Part shown: piece by piece, positions 25,519-34,639 of the stretch
Position numbering within the stretch: position 1 is the first letter of the stretch
Layout of the letters: each line of letters opens with the position of its first letter
Source: Microbacterium suaedae
GTDB taxonomy: Bacteria > Actinomycetota > Actinomycetes > Actinomycetales > Microbacteriaceae
Direction: 5' to 3'
Assembly: GCF_003254645.1 (NCBI RefSeq)
Contig: NZ_PNFD01000005.1
Location: 52,349 to 116,348, forward strand
Length of the DNA stretch: 64,000 nt
Position numbers and translations under genes: made by a program
The notes under the pieces: model-generated
Databases searched by the model: none
Told to the model about the DNA's origin: nothing
Seen by the model: only the letters and a program-made list of their open reading frames with translations

Positions 25519-26409
25519 ATGCAGTTCGGGCAGCACGCGGCCGCGTCGCGCACCATCATCCACATCAGCGATACTCACCTGCTTGCGGACGGGGTGCTGC
25601 TCGGTGGCCAGTACGACACCTCCGCGAACCTCCGTGCCATGCTCGCGCGGATCGAGCGCGTCGAGGGCGCGAGCGCGATCGTCGTCACCGGGGACCTCAC
25701 CGATCTCGGCGAGCCCGATGCCTACCGCGAGCTGGCTCGTCTCGTCGAGCCGGTCGCGCAGCGCATGGGCGTCCCGGTCGTCTGGGTCGCCGGGAACCAC
25801 GACGAGCGTCCCGCGATGCGGCGCGATCTGCTCGGCGAGGATCCGTCGCAGCGCGCCATCCGCCGTGCGTTCGATCTCGACGGGCTGCGTCTCGTCGCGC
25901 TCGACTCGACCGTTCCCGGGTGGCACCACGGCGAAATCGACGAGGAGCAGATCGCGTGGCTGCGCGAGGTGCTCTCGGAGCCCGCGCCGCTCGGGACGAT
26001 CCTCGCGCTCCATCATCCGCCGCTGCCGAGCCACGTGCCGATGTTCGACATCCTCGAACTTCGGAACCAGCCGGCGCTCGCGGAGGCGCTCGACGGATCC
26101 GATGTGCGGGCGATCCTCGCGGGGCACCTGCACTATTCGATGAGCGGATCCTTCGCCGGCGTCCCGACGTTCGTCGCGGCCGCCAGCTGCTACACGATGG
26201 ACGTCGCGCGCCCGGCCCGGGAGGTCAACGGAATGGACGCGGGACAGTCGTTCCACCTCGTGCATGTGTACGACGATCAGGTCACCTCGACGGTCGTGCC
26301 GGTCGACGCCGCCGATCCGGCAGATTTCTTCACGCCCGAGTGGTACGCGCGCGTCGAGGCGATGACGCCCGAGGAGCGCCTCGAGTTCTTCTCACGCAAG
26401 CGCGCCTGA
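25519..26409 (+). CDS. Metallophosphodiesterase (CpdA/Icc-like)
   Basis: 296 residues. The calcineurin-like signature is complete: HISDTHL, VVTGDLTDLGEPDAY, VAGNHDE, ALHHPPLP and LAGHLHYS. The arrangement is that of class-III cyclic-nucleotide phosphodiesterases (CpdA, Rv0805). Whether cAMP is its substrate cannot be decided from sequence, as these enzymes are promiscuous. It is divergent from ptrB with a 29-bp gap, so the two promoters overlap. The start is ATG 25519 (MQFGQHAA). Confidence 0.9.
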   Translation: MQFGQHAAASRTIIHISDTHLLADGVLLGGQYDTSANLRAMLARIERVEGASAIVVTGDLTDLGEPDAYRELARLVEPVAQRMGVPVVWVAGNHDERPAMRRDLLGEDPSQRAIRRAFDLDGLRLVALDSTVPGWHHGEIDEEQIAWLREVLSEPAPLGTILALHHPPLPSHVPMFDILELRNQPALAEALDGSDVRAILAGHLHYSMSGSFAGVPTFVAAASCYTMDVARPAREVNGMDAGQSFHLVHVYDDQVTSTVVPVDAADPADFFTPEWYARVEAMTPEERLEFFSRKRA

Positions 26410-26493
26410 TCCCGGGCTCCCGGGCGAGGTCGATGCTGAGATTCGACACAGAGGCCCCCATGTCGTGCGCTCTCCCGGCCTAGTGTTGTCGAC

Positions 26494-27939
26494 ATGGAAT
26501 CCGCGAAGACGCGCACCGAATCCGACTCTCTGGGCTCGCGGGAGATCCCCGCCGACGCCTACTGGGGCATCCACACTCTGCGAGCCCAGGAGAACTTCGA
26601 CATCACCAAGCGACCGATCTCGGTGTATCCCGAGCTCGTCACGGCGCTCGCGATGGTCAAACAGGCCGCCGCGCGCGCCAACCGGGATCTGGGGGTGCTC
26701 GACGCCACACGCGCGGATCTCATCGACCGCGCCGCCCAGCGCATCATCGACGGCGAGTTCCACGAGGAGTTCACGGTCGGTGTCATCCAGGGCGGTGCCG
26801 GCACGTCGACGAACATGTGCGCGAACGAGGTCATCACCAACGTCGCCCTCGAGATGGCGGGCCGGGAGAAGGGCGACTACGCCTACCTCTCCCCGAACGA
26901 TCACACGAACCGCTCGCAGTCGACGAACGACGTCTATCCGACGGCCGTCAAGATCGGCATCCTCCTCGCGCACGTTTCGCAGCTGGAGGAGCTCGACGAG
27001 CTGCGCAAGGCCTTCGCGCGCAAGGGCGACGAGTTCCATGACCTCCTCAAGGTCGGTCGCACCCAGCTGCAGGACGCCGTGCCGATGACCCTCGGCCAGG
27101 AGTTCCACGGTTTCGCCCACACTCTGAGCGAGGACTGGCACCGGCAGACCGACAACTCGAATCTGCTGCTCGAGATCAACATGGGCGCGACCGCCATCGG
27201 CACGGGCATCAACGTCACGCGCGGCTACGCCGAGTCGGTGCGCGCGCACCTGTCGGAGATCTCGGCCCTCCCCCTGCGCACCGCACGCGACCTCATTGAG
27301 GCGACGAGCGACACCGGCGCCTTCATGTCGTTCTCGAGCTCCATCAAGCGCACCGCGATGAAGCTGTCGAAGATCTGCAACGATCTCCGACTGCTCTCGT
27401 CGGGCCCCCAGGCCGGATTCGGCGAGATCAACCTGCCCGCGATGCAGGCGGGGTCGAGCATCATGCCTGCGAAGGTCAACCCCGTCATCCCCGAGGTCGT
27501 CAACCAGGTCGCCTTCGCGGTCGCCGGATCGGACACGACCGTCACGATGGCCGTCGAGTCGGGGCAGCTGCAGCTCAACGCGTTCGAACCCGTCATCGCG
27601 CATTCGCTGTTCCAGTCGATCATCTGGATGCGCCAGGCGATGCGCACGCTGCGCGTCAACTGCGTCGACGGGATCACCGCGAACACCGAGCGCCTCGGCG
27701 CGATGGTCGGCCAGAGCGTCGGCGTCATCACGGCGCTCACACCCTTCATCGGCTATTCGTCGGCCGCGGCGCTGGCGAAGACGGCGCTCCTCACCGGGCG
27801 CGACGTCGCCGATCTCGTGGTCGACGCGGGCCTCATGGACCGCGCCCAGGTCGAGAAGCAGCTGCGCCCCGAGCGGCTGTCGGGCCTCGAGCCCGCGACG
27901 ACGGCGATTCCGGTGATCTCGCCGGAAGATCTCCCCTGA
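26494..27939 (+). CDS. aspA: Aspartate ammonia-lyase
   Basis: 481 residues. The fumarase/aspartase signature GSSIMPAKVNP is near residue 326, the SSS-loop follows the family pattern, and TVGVIQGGAGTSTNMCANEV and NDHTNRSQSTNDVYPTA mark the substrate pocket. The N-terminal DSLGSREIPADAYWGIHTLRA favours aspartase over fumarase. It deaminates aspartate to fumarate and ammonia. It begins 84 nt after the phosphodiesterase gene and ends in a strong hairpin. Confidence 0.93.
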   Translation: MESAKTRTESDSLGSREIPADAYWGIHTLRAQENFDITKRPISVYPELVTALAMVKQAAARANRDLGVLDATRADLIDRAAQRIIDGEFHEEFTVGVIQGGAGTSTNMCANEVITNVALEMAGREKGDYAYLSPNDHTNRSQSTNDVYPTAVKIGILLAHVSQLEELDELRKAFARKGDEFHDLLKVGRTQLQDAVPMTLGQEFHGFAHTLSEDWHRQTDNSNLLLEINMGATAIGTGINVTRGYAESVRAHLSEISALPLRTARDLIEATSDTGAFMSFSSSIKRTAMKLSKICNDLRLLSSGPQAGFGEINLPAMQAGSSIMPAKVNPVIPEVVNQVAFAVAGSDTTVTMAVESGQLQLNAFEPVIAHSLFQSIIWMRQAMRTLRVNCVDGITANTERLGAMVGQSVGVITALTPFIGYSSAAALAKTALLTGRDVADLVVDAGLMDRAQVEKQLRPERLSGLEPATTAIPVISPEDLP

Positions 27940-27946
27940 CGACGAA

Positions 27947-27978
27947 GCGGGCCGCGCCGATCGATCGGCACGGCCCGC
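27947..27978. terminator. Hairpin between aspA and pfkA
   Basis: 16-nt arms with one mismatch (27947-27962 and 27963-27978) form a nearly loopless palindrome between convergent genes, usable on both strands. Confidence 0.75.
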
Positions 27979-27996
27979 TCGGGGGCTCGCACGAGA

Positions 27997-29025
27997 TCAG
28001 CCGAACAGCGCCGAGGCCTCCTCGTAGCGGTGCGCGGGTACCTCGTTGAGCTCGCCGAGGGCGTCTTCGAAGGTCACGCGCTCGATGTCGGTGCCCTTCA
28101 TCGACACCATCTGGCCCCACGCGCCGTCGACGACGGCGTCAGCCGCGTGCAGGCCGAGGCGCGTCGCGAGCACCCGGTCGAAGCCGGACGGGGATCCGCC
28201 GCGCTGAATGTGGCCGAGAACGGTCGAGCGGGTCTCGATGCCCGTCTTCTGCTCGATCATCGGCGCGAGCACCTCGCTGATGCCGCCGAGGCGCGGACGG
28301 TTGAACGCGTCGAGCCCCTTGTCGGAATAGGCCTCTTCCTGCCCCGAGAGCTTGAAACCCTCGGCCACGACGACGAGCGGCGCGCGACCGCGCTCGCTCG
28401 CGGACTCGACCTGCTCGCAGATCTCCTCGATCGTGAGCGGCACCTCCGGGATGCAGATGATGTGAGCGCCCGCCGCCATGCCGGAGTGCAAAGCGATCCA
28501 GCCCACGTGGCGGCCCATGACCTCGGCTACCATGCATCGCTGGTGCGAATCACCCGTCGTGCGGAGCCGGTCCATCGCCTCTGAGGCGATGTTCACGGCC
28601 GTGTCGAACCCGAAGGAGTAGTCGGTCGCCCGGAGGTCGTTGTCGATCGTCTTCGGCACGCCGACCACGGGGACACCGTCGTTCCAGAGACGGTTCGCCG
28701 CCGCGAGCGTGCCCTCTCCGCCGATCGCGATGATGCCGTCGAGCTTGTGCCCGTACATCGTCTTCTTGATGTTCTCGGCGCCGCCGCGATCGCCCTCGTA
28801 GGGGTTCGTGCGGCTCGTCCCGAGGATCGTGCCGCCGACCTTCGACAGGCCCTTCACGTCAGCGCGCTGCAGGGGGAAGAAGTCGGCGTCGACGAGGCCG
28901 CGCCAGCCGTCGCGGATGCCGACGAAGTCGATGCCGTACTTGCGCGAGCCCTTGAGCACGGCACTACGGATGACAGCGTTGAGTCCGGGGCAGTCGCCGC
29001 CCGAAGTGAGGATCCCGATCTTCAT
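27997..29025 (-). CDS. pfkA: 6-phosphofructokinase, ATP type by motif
   Basis: 342 residues. Motifs are LTSGGDCPGLN, GTSRTNP, IGGEGTLAAA (Gly105), PKTIDNDL with catalytic Asp128, MGRHVGW and GHIQRGGSPS. At the position that separates donors, Gly favours ATP while Asp is found in pyrophosphate-dependent enzymes; here it is Gly. The start is the ATG at 29023-29025; an ATG two codons upstream is possible. It is divergent from the fructan operon, whose product fructose-6-phosphate is its substrate, so the adjacency makes metabolic sense. Confidence 0.94.
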   Translation of the reverse strand: MKIGILTSGGDCPGLNAVIRSAVLKGSRKYGIDFVGIRDGWRGLVDADFFPLQRADVKGLSKVGGTILGTSRTNPYEGDRGGAENIKKTMYGHKLDGIIAIGGEGTLAAANRLWNDGVPVVGVPKTIDNDLRATDYSFGFDTAVNIASEAMDRLRTTGDSHQRCMVAEVMGRHVGWIALHSGMAAGAHIICIPEVPLTIEEICEQVESASERGRAPLVVVAEGFKLSGQEEAYSDKGLDAFNRPRLGGISEVLAPMIEQKTGIETRSTVLGHIQRGGSPSGFDRVLATRLGLHAADAVVDGAWGQMVSMKGTDIERVTFEDALGELNEVPAHRYEEASALFG

Positions 29026-29142
29026 GGTCATGAGCCTATTGGACCGGATCGTCGTGCGCACTTCCCGGCCCCGTTCCTTGCTGCCCGCGCTCTCACGCCC
29101 TTCCCTGTTGCGCGCCTGCGTCGATCAATCAGTGAGATTTTC

Positions 29143-29192
29143 TGTCAAATCGATTGCGCATCGTCCCTTGAGTGTGCAAAATCGATTGCACA
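29143..29192 (+). promoter_or_regulatory. Two LacI-type operators around a promoter for the fructan operon
   Basis: Operator 1 is TGTCAAATCGATTGCGCA (29143-29160) and operator 2 the perfect palindrome TGTGCAAAATCGATTGCACA (29173-29192). Both centre on the CG typical of LacI-family sites, and the centres are 32 bp apart, three helical turns. A plausible promoter lies between them: TTGCGC (29154-29159), 17-nt spacer, CAAAAT (29177-29182). Binding of the adjacent LacI protein would block it, so autoregulation and sugar induction are inferred. Confidence 0.75.
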
Positions 29193-29249
29193 ACCTTCGA
29201 TCCCGCAGCACCGACGCTGCTCGACACGACGAAGTGAGAGGTGAAGACC

Positions 29250-30335
29250 ATGGCACGTCCCCGGATCTCGGATGTCGCCGCCGCTGCCGGCGTCTCCCCC
29301 ACGACCGTGTCGCACGCGCTCAACGACACCGATGCACGCGTCGCAGCCGACACCCGTGCCCGCGTCAAGCGCATCGCCCGCGAGATCGGCTACACGCCCA
29401 GTTCCCTCGCCCGCGGCTTACGCACGCGCCGCACACGCACCGTCGGCATGATCTCCGATGTCATCGCCACGACGCCGTTCGCGGGCCAGATGCTCGCCGG
29501 TGCACAGGACGCCGCGCGCGAGAACGGGCACCTCCTGATCCTCACCGATACGGGAGACGACCGCGATGTCGAGCGCGAGGCGATCTCCGCGCTCGTCTCC
29601 CAGCAGGTCGACGCCATGATCTACGCGACGATGTGGCATCGCGCCGTCGACGTCCCGTCTGGGCTCCCGTCCGACACCGTCTTCCTCGACTGCCGCCCCG
29701 CCGACGCGTCTCACCGCAGCGTCGTCCCCGACGACCGGGCCGGAGGAGCGTCTGCGGCCCGAGAGCTCGTCGAGGCCGGACATCGACGCATCGCGTATCT
29801 CTCATCGGACGACCCGCGCGCCATCGCCGCCGATCTGCGACGCGACGGCTTCCTCGAGGTCCTCTCCGGCGCGGGCATCTCCCACGATCCGGCCCTGATT
29901 CTCCACGGAGACGGCACGACCGCAAGCGGGCGACGCCTCGCGACCGAGCTCCTCCGACTGCCCGATGATCAGCGCCCGACGGCCATGTTCTGCTTCAACG
30001 ACCGCATGGCAGGCGGCGCATATCGCGCGGCGCACGACCTCGGTCTGTCGATTCCGCACGATCTGTCGGTCGTCGGCTTCGACGATCAGCAGTACCACGC
30101 CGCCGAGCAGGAGCCCCCGCTCACGACGATCGCCCTGCCCCACTACGAAATGGGCCGCTGGGCGATGGAAGTCGTTCTGGGCGTCCGTGACGCAGATCCG
30201 AAGACCAGTCACCTCATGCCCTGTCCCGTCGTGAGACGAGACTCCGTAGGCCCGCCGCCGGCGCGAAGCGCCAACCTCAGCCGACGACGGACCATTCCGA
30301 ACGAGTCGGCCGCACCTGCGGCCCCCGAACCGTGA
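29250..30335 (+). CDS. LacI-family regulator of the fructan operon
   Basis: 361 residues. The N-terminal HTH and hinge helix are textbook (ARPRISDVAAAAGVSPTTVSHALN, then VKRIAREIGYTPSSLARGLR). A periplasmic-binding-protein-like sensor domain follows to about residue 330, and then a non-conserved Pro/Ala tail of about 35 residues. Two matching palindromes lie 60-100 bp upstream. The gene is first in the operon, so it is likely an autoregulated repressor relieved by fructose, sucrose or a fructan fragment. The ATG at 29250 follows GAGAGG; a GTG three codons up is possible. Confidence 0.92.
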   Translation: MARPRISDVAAAAGVSPTTVSHALNDTDARVAADTRARVKRIAREIGYTPSSLARGLRTRRTRTVGMISDVIATTPFAGQMLAGAQDAARENGHLLILTDTGDDRDVEREAISALVSQQVDAMIYATMWHRAVDVPSGLPSDTVFLDCRPADASHRSVVPDDRAGGASAARELVEAGHRRIAYLSSDDPRAIAADLRRDGFLEVLSGAGISHDPALILHGDGTTASGRRLATELLRLPDDQRPTAMFCFNDRMAGGAYRAAHDLGLSIPHDLSVVGFDDQQYHAAEQEPPLTTIALPHYEMGRWAMEVVLGVRDADPKTSHLMPCPVVRRDSVGPPPARSANLSRRRTIPNESAAPAAPEP

Positions 30336-30349
30336 TCCCGAAGGATCAC
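30332..30349 (+). promoter_or_regulatory. Small stem-loop at the lacI-binding protein junction
   Basis: GTGATCC and GGATCAC with a CGAA loop overlap the regulator's stop codon, 19 nt before the next ATG. Such a hairpin can protect or attenuate the downstream mRNA, allowing more binding protein than regulator. Confidence 0.4.
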
Positions 30350-30367
30350 ACAGAAAGGAAAGCACAC

Positions 30368-31663
30368 ATGAAGCGCAGGAGCACACCCGCCTTCATCGCC
30401 ACCGCTGTCGCATCAGCACTGGCGCTGACCGCATGCGGCCAGGCCGGACAGGGAGGCGAGACAGCAGCCGACGGATCCACCGAGCTCACGCTCTGGACCC
30501 ACTCGGCCGGCAACGAGGCCGAACTCGCCGTCTACCAGCAGATCATCGACGACTTCAACGCCTCGCAGGACGACTACACGGTCGTCGAGGAATCCTTCCC
30601 CCAGGGTTCGTACAACGACGCGATCGTCGCGGCCGCCGCGTCGGGCGACCTCCCCTGCCTGGTCGACATGGACGGTCCGATCATGCCGAACTGGGCATGG
30701 GCGGGCTATCTGCAGCCGCTCGAGCTGCCGACCGAGCTCACGGACTCACTGCTTCCCACGGCCGTCGGCACCTACGACGACGAGATCTACTCGGCGGGCT
30801 ACTGGGACGCCGCCCTGGCGATCTTCGCCCGCGAGTCCGTGCTGAACGAGCACGGGGTCCGCATCCCGACCGTCGAGGATCCGTGGACCCGCGACGAGTT
30901 CGACGACGCACTCGCGACGCTGAAAGACGCAGGCTACGAAACGCCCCTCGACATCGGCGCCGAGGACACGGGCGAGTGGTGGTCGTACGCCTACTCACCG
31001 ATCATCCAGAGCTTCGGCGGCGACCTCATCGACCGATCGACTTTCCTCTCGGCAGACGGCGCCCTCAACGGTGACGCCTCCGTCGAGGCGATGACCTGGT
31101 TCCAGGGCCTGTTCGAGGACGGCTACGCGGGAAGCTCCGGCACGATCGGCAACCAGGAGTTCGTCGACGGCGACGCCGCCCTGAGCTACACCGGCGTCTG
31201 GAACGCTCTGGAATCGCTCGAGGCCTACGGTGACGATCTGCTGATCCTGCCGCCGCCCGACTTCGGCGACGGCCCGAAGATCGGTGGCGGATCCTGGCAG
31301 TTCGGCATCACGTCGAACTGCAGCGAGCAGCAGACCGAGGGCGCGCGCGACTACCTGGAGTTCAGCTTCCAGGACGAGTACATCGCCGCCTTCAGCGACG
31401 GCCAGATCGTCATCCCCGCGACCGCGAGCGCCGCCGCGCAGACGGAGTACTTCGCGGAGGGCGGTGACCTCGAGGCGTTCGCGGATCTGTCGGCGAGGTT
31501 CGCCGTGCCGCGCCCGGAGACCCCGGCATACGCCGTCATCTCGAGCGTCTTCGAGACCGCCGCGCAGGACATCATGAACGGTGCCGACGTGGGCTCGACG
31601 CTCGATCAGGCGGTCGTCGAGATCGACTCGAACATCGAGAACAACGACGGCTACGGCTTCTAA
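30368..31663 (+). CDS. ABC transporter sugar-binding lipoprotein (fructan fragments/sucrose)
   Basis: 431 residues. A signal peptide ends in a lipobox (LALTAC, Cys about residue 21), so the protein is a membrane-anchored lipoprotein. The mature part is a family-1 extracellular solute-binding protein (ELTLWTHSAGNEAELAVYQQIIDDFN..., later WYQGLF-like and GGGSWQFGIT). The operon context with two GH32 enzymes and a fructokinase indicates fructo-oligosaccharide or sucrose as ligand. The Shine-Dalgarno AAAGGAAAG precedes the ATG at 30368. Confidence 0.93.
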   Translation: MKRRSTPAFIATAVASALALTACGQAGQGGETAADGSTELTLWTHSAGNEAELAVYQQIIDDFNASQDDYTVVEESFPQGSYNDAIVAAAASGDLPCLVDMDGPIMPNWAWAGYLQPLELPTELTDSLLPTAVGTYDDEIYSAGYWDAALAIFARESVLNEHGVRIPTVEDPWTRDEFDDALATLKDAGYETPLDIGAEDTGEWWSYAYSPIIQSFGGDLIDRSTFLSADGALNGDASVEAMTWFQGLFEDGYAGSSGTIGNQEFVDGDAALSYTGVWNALESLEAYGDDLLILPPPDFGDGPKIGGGSWQFGITSNCSEQQTEGARDYLEFSFQDEYIAAFSDGQIVIPATASAAAQTEYFAEGGDLEAFADLSARFAVPRPETPAYAVISSVFETAAQDIMNGADVGSTLDQAVVEIDSNIENNDGYGF

Positions 31664-31718
31664 TCACCGCACCGGCGGGCGGGGCGGCGACGTCCCGCCC
31701 GCCTCCGGAGACCTCCCC

Positions 31719-32648
31719 ATGACATCCACACGCACCCGCCCGAAAGCGCGCAAGACAGACGGAGCACCCCGCGCGAGACGCGGCCAGCTCAGCACAGGAA
31801 TCGGCATGGCCGCGCCCGCGGTGGTGCTGCTCCTGCTGTTCCTCATCGTCCCCGCTGTCCTCGGCTTCGGTCTGTCGTTCACCAATGCGCGCCTCATCTC
31901 CCCCAATCCGCCCCGCTTCGTGGGGCTGGACAATTTCATCCGAGCGCTCTTCGAGGATCCGGTCTTCATCCGGTCGCTCCTCAACACATTCGCCTTTGCG
32001 CTCATCGTCGTGCCTCTGCAGTCGGCCCTCGCGCTCGCGATGGCCGTGCTGATCAACCAGAAGCTCCGCGGCGTGACCTTCTTCCGCGTGATCTTCTTCG
32101 TCCCCGTCGTCACATCGATCGTGGTCGTATCCATCCTGTGGAAGCTGCTCTACCGCGACGACGGCCTCATCAACTCGTTCATCGACACCATCACGTTCGG
32201 CGCCTGGCAGGGCATGGATTGGCTGAACGACCCCCGCACTGCCATGGGTGCGATCATCGTGCTCTCGATCTGGCAGGCCGTCGGATTCCACATGGTGATC
32301 TGGCTCTCCGGCCTGCAGACGATCCCGGATGAACTGTACGAGGCAGCCCGTGTCGATGGTGCCGGCACCTGGCGCCAATTCACCAACGTGACCTGGCCGG
32401 GGCTCCGTCCCACCATGATCTTCATCCTCATCACGATCACGATCGATGCTCTGCGGCTGTTCATCCAGATCGACGTCATCACGCAGGGCGGCCCCGTCGG
32501 ATCGACCTCCACGCTCGTCTATCACGCCGTGCGCAAGGGGTACAGCGAACAGGAGGTCGGCTACGGATCCGCCATCTCGCTGATCTTCTTCGTCATCGTC
32601 CTCGCGATCGCGCTCGTGCAACGGCGCCTGACCCGGGAGAAGGACTGA
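31719..32648 (+). CDS. ABC transporter permease (MalF-like)
   Basis: 309 residues with six predicted TM helices. The EAA loop EAARVDGAGTWRQFTNVTWP (about residue 205), where an ATPase would dock, is intact. The short Arg/Lys-rich N-terminus is cytoplasmic. It starts 55 nt after the binding protein (GGAG upstream) and is followed by the second permease after one base. No gene for a nucleotide-binding subunit is in the operon. Confidence 0.92.
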   Translation: MTSTRTRPKARKTDGAPRARRGQLSTGIGMAAPAVVLLLLFLIVPAVLGFGLSFTNARLISPNPPRFVGLDNFIRALFEDPVFIRSLLNTFAFALIVVPLQSALALAMAVLINQKLRGVTFFRVIFFVPVVTSIVVVSILWKLLYRDDGLINSFIDTITFGAWQGMDWLNDPRTAMGAIIVLSIWQAVGFHMVIWLSGLQTIPDELYEAARVDGAGTWRQFTNVTWPGLRPTMIFILITITIDALRLFIQIDVITQGGPVGSTSTLVYHAVRKGYSEQEVGYGSAISLIFFVIVLAIALVQRRLTREKD

Positions 32649-32649
32649 T

Positions 32650-33591
32650 ATGCCTGATTCGACCTCCGTCATCGTGACCGGCGAACGCGACAGCGCGCAT
32701 CGGCGCCCGTCCGATGCGGCGCTGCGCCGCCGCCGGCGGGCATGGACCTACGTCGCGATGTCCGGCCTCGCGCTCTTCTTCATCGCGCCGCTCGTGTTCA
32801 TGTTCGTCTCGAGCCTGAAGCCTTCGGGCCAGGTGATGTCCGACTCGAACTCGGTGCGCGCGCTGCTGCCCGTCGGCGACATCAGCCTCGACAACTACAG
32901 CGCTGTGTTCGACCGAGTCCCCGTCGGCCAGTTCCTCTTCAATTCGGTGCTCATCACCGTGTTCATCGTGGTCGGCGGACTGTTCGTGAACTCCATGGCG
33001 GGCTTCGCGCTCTCGCGCCTCGAATGGCGCGGCCGGGGCCTCGTGTTCGGCATCATCATCGCGACCCTCATCGTGCCGTTCGAGACGATCGCCGTGCCGC
33101 TCGTGTACTGGGTCTCGATGCTGCCGACCCTCGTCATGGAGGGCGGCGTCCTCAAGTACGACTTCGGGTGGCTGAACTCGTATCACGTGCAGATCGTCCC
33201 ATTCATCGCCAACGCCTTCGCGGTCTTCCTGTTCACGCAGTACTTCTCAACGATCCCGAAATCACTCGACGAGGCGGCGCGCATCGACGGCGCGAGCTGG
33301 TTCATGATCTACCGCAAGCTCATCGTGCCGCTGTCGGGCCCCGCATTCGCGACCGTCGCGATCCTCACCTTCCTCCCCGCCTGGAACCAGTACCTCTGGC
33401 CCCTGATGACGGTGCAGAAAGAGGAACTGCGCCCAGTCATGATCGGCATGCAGTACTTCTTCCAGCTCAATCCCGAATGGGGTGAGGTCATGGCGTACAC
33501 GTCGATGATCACGATCCCCGTTCTCGTCGTCTTCCTCGCGTTCCAGCGCGCCTTCGTCAGCAGCATCGCTGCGACGGGCGTCAAGGGCTGA
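32650..33591 (+). CDS. ABC transporter permease (MalG-like)
   Basis: 313 residues with six TM helices and the EAA motif DEAARIDGASWFMIYRKLIVP (about residue 205). Partner of the preceding permease; the two genes are separated by one nucleotide. About 30 basic residues precede the first helix. The heterodimer should form the channel for fructo-oligosaccharide/sucrose uptake. Confidence 0.92.
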   Translation: MPDSTSVIVTGERDSAHRRPSDAALRRRRRAWTYVAMSGLALFFIAPLVFMFVSSLKPSGQVMSDSNSVRALLPVGDISLDNYSAVFDRVPVGQFLFNSVLITVFIVVGGLFVNSMAGFALSRLEWRGRGLVFGIIIATLIVPFETIAVPLVYWVSMLPTLVMEGGVLKYDFGWLNSYHVQIVPFIANAFAVFLFTQYFSTIPKSLDEAARIDGASWFMIYRKLIVPLSGPAFATVAILTFLPAWNQYLWPLMTVQKEELRPVMIGMQYFFQLNPEWGEVMAYTSMITIPVLVVFLAFQRAFVSSIAATGVKG

Positions 33592-33615
33592 ACGCACCTT
33601 CCCCGAAAGGAACTC

Positions 33616-34593
33616 ATGTTCGATCTCCCCGGCTCCTGGGTGTGGGACTACTGGTTCGCCGACGACGGCGAGCAGTACCACCTCTTCTTCCTCTATGCGT
33701 CGCGCGCCCTGCACGACCCCGACGCTCGGCACCACCGCGCGTCGATCGGTCACGCGGTCTCGACCGATCTGCGCACGTGGACGCAGGTCGAAGACGCGCT
33801 CGTGCGCAGCGACGCGCCGGCCTTCGACGACCTCGCGACCTGGACCGGATCCGTGGTCCGCCGCGATGACGGCGAATGGGTCATGTTCTACACGGGGGCG
33901 TCGCTCGACAGCTCCGGGAAGAACGTGCAGTCGATCGGGATGGCGACCTCGCCCGATCTGATGAGGTGGACGAAGCGGCCGGGGCCGATCCTCCGCGCCG
34001 CGCCGCCGCGCTACGAGACGATCGAATCGGACGCCTGGCAGGACGAGGCGTTCCGGGATCCCTGGGTCCTTCGCGATCCGGGCGGCGACGGATGGCACAT
34101 GCTCATCACCGCCCGCGCACCGGAAGGCGAGGTCTTCGGACGCGGCGTCGTCGGCCACGCGACCTCACCCGACCTCGATGCGTGGACACTGCGCGAACCG
34201 CTGTCGTCCCCCTCGGCGGACGGATTCGGTCAGCTCGAGGTGCTGCAGGTCGAGGTCGTCGACGGGAGGCCCGTCCTCCTGTTCTCGTGCCTCGCCGACC
34301 ACGCCACTGCCGCCCGCGGAGGCGATCGCGGGGGCACCTGGGCGGTCAACATCGATTCGCTCACCGGCCCGTACGACATCTCGGGCGCCTATCCGCTCAC
34401 GGATGAGCGGCTGTACGTCGGGCGCCTGCTGCGGCGCCGCGAGGACGGCCGGTGGATGCTGTTCGCATTCCGCAACGCCGACGAGACCGGGGCCTTCGTC
34501 GGAGGCGTGACGGATCCGATGCCGGTCGAGTGGCGAGGCGATCGCCTCGTCGTCGCCGAGACCGCGGAGGCTCCGGAGCCCGCCGCGTCGTAG
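33616..34593 (+). CDS. Cytoplasmic GH32-type beta-fructosidase, single-domain
   Basis: 325 residues. It is a five-bladed propeller of the GH32/GH68 clan with WVWDYWFADDG near the N-terminus (nucleophile Asp), WTGSVV, FRDPWV (RDP motif, about residue 140) and LEVLQVEV carrying the likely acid/base Glu (about 210). The beta-sandwich domain normal in GH32 is absent, and the first motif differs from the usual WMNDP. No signal peptide. It probably hydrolyses imported sucrose or short fructans to fructose, but a fructosyltransfer or sensing role is possible. Confidence 0.82.
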   Translation: MFDLPGSWVWDYWFADDGEQYHLFFLYASRALHDPDARHHRASIGHAVSTDLRTWTQVEDALVRSDAPAFDDLATWTGSVVRRDDGEWVMFYTGASLDSSGKNVQSIGMATSPDLMRWTKRPGPILRAAPPRYETIESDAWQDEAFRDPWVLRDPGGDGWHMLITARAPEGEVFGRGVVGHATSPDLDAWTLREPLSSPSADGFGQLEVLQVEVVDGRPVLLFSCLADHATAARGGDRGGTWAVNIDSLTGPYDISGAYPLTDERLYVGRLLRRREDGRWMLFAFRNADETGAFVGGVTDPMPVEWRGDRLVVAETAEAPEPAAS

Positions 34594-34639
34594 CGCCCCT
34601 GCCCCCTTCCCTCCCACGACGACAACGGAGTCACGTGAC

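Noticed and set aside
27997..29025. Pyrophosphate-dependent phosphofructokinase
   Set aside because: The donor-determining residue is Gly (GGEGT), not Asp.
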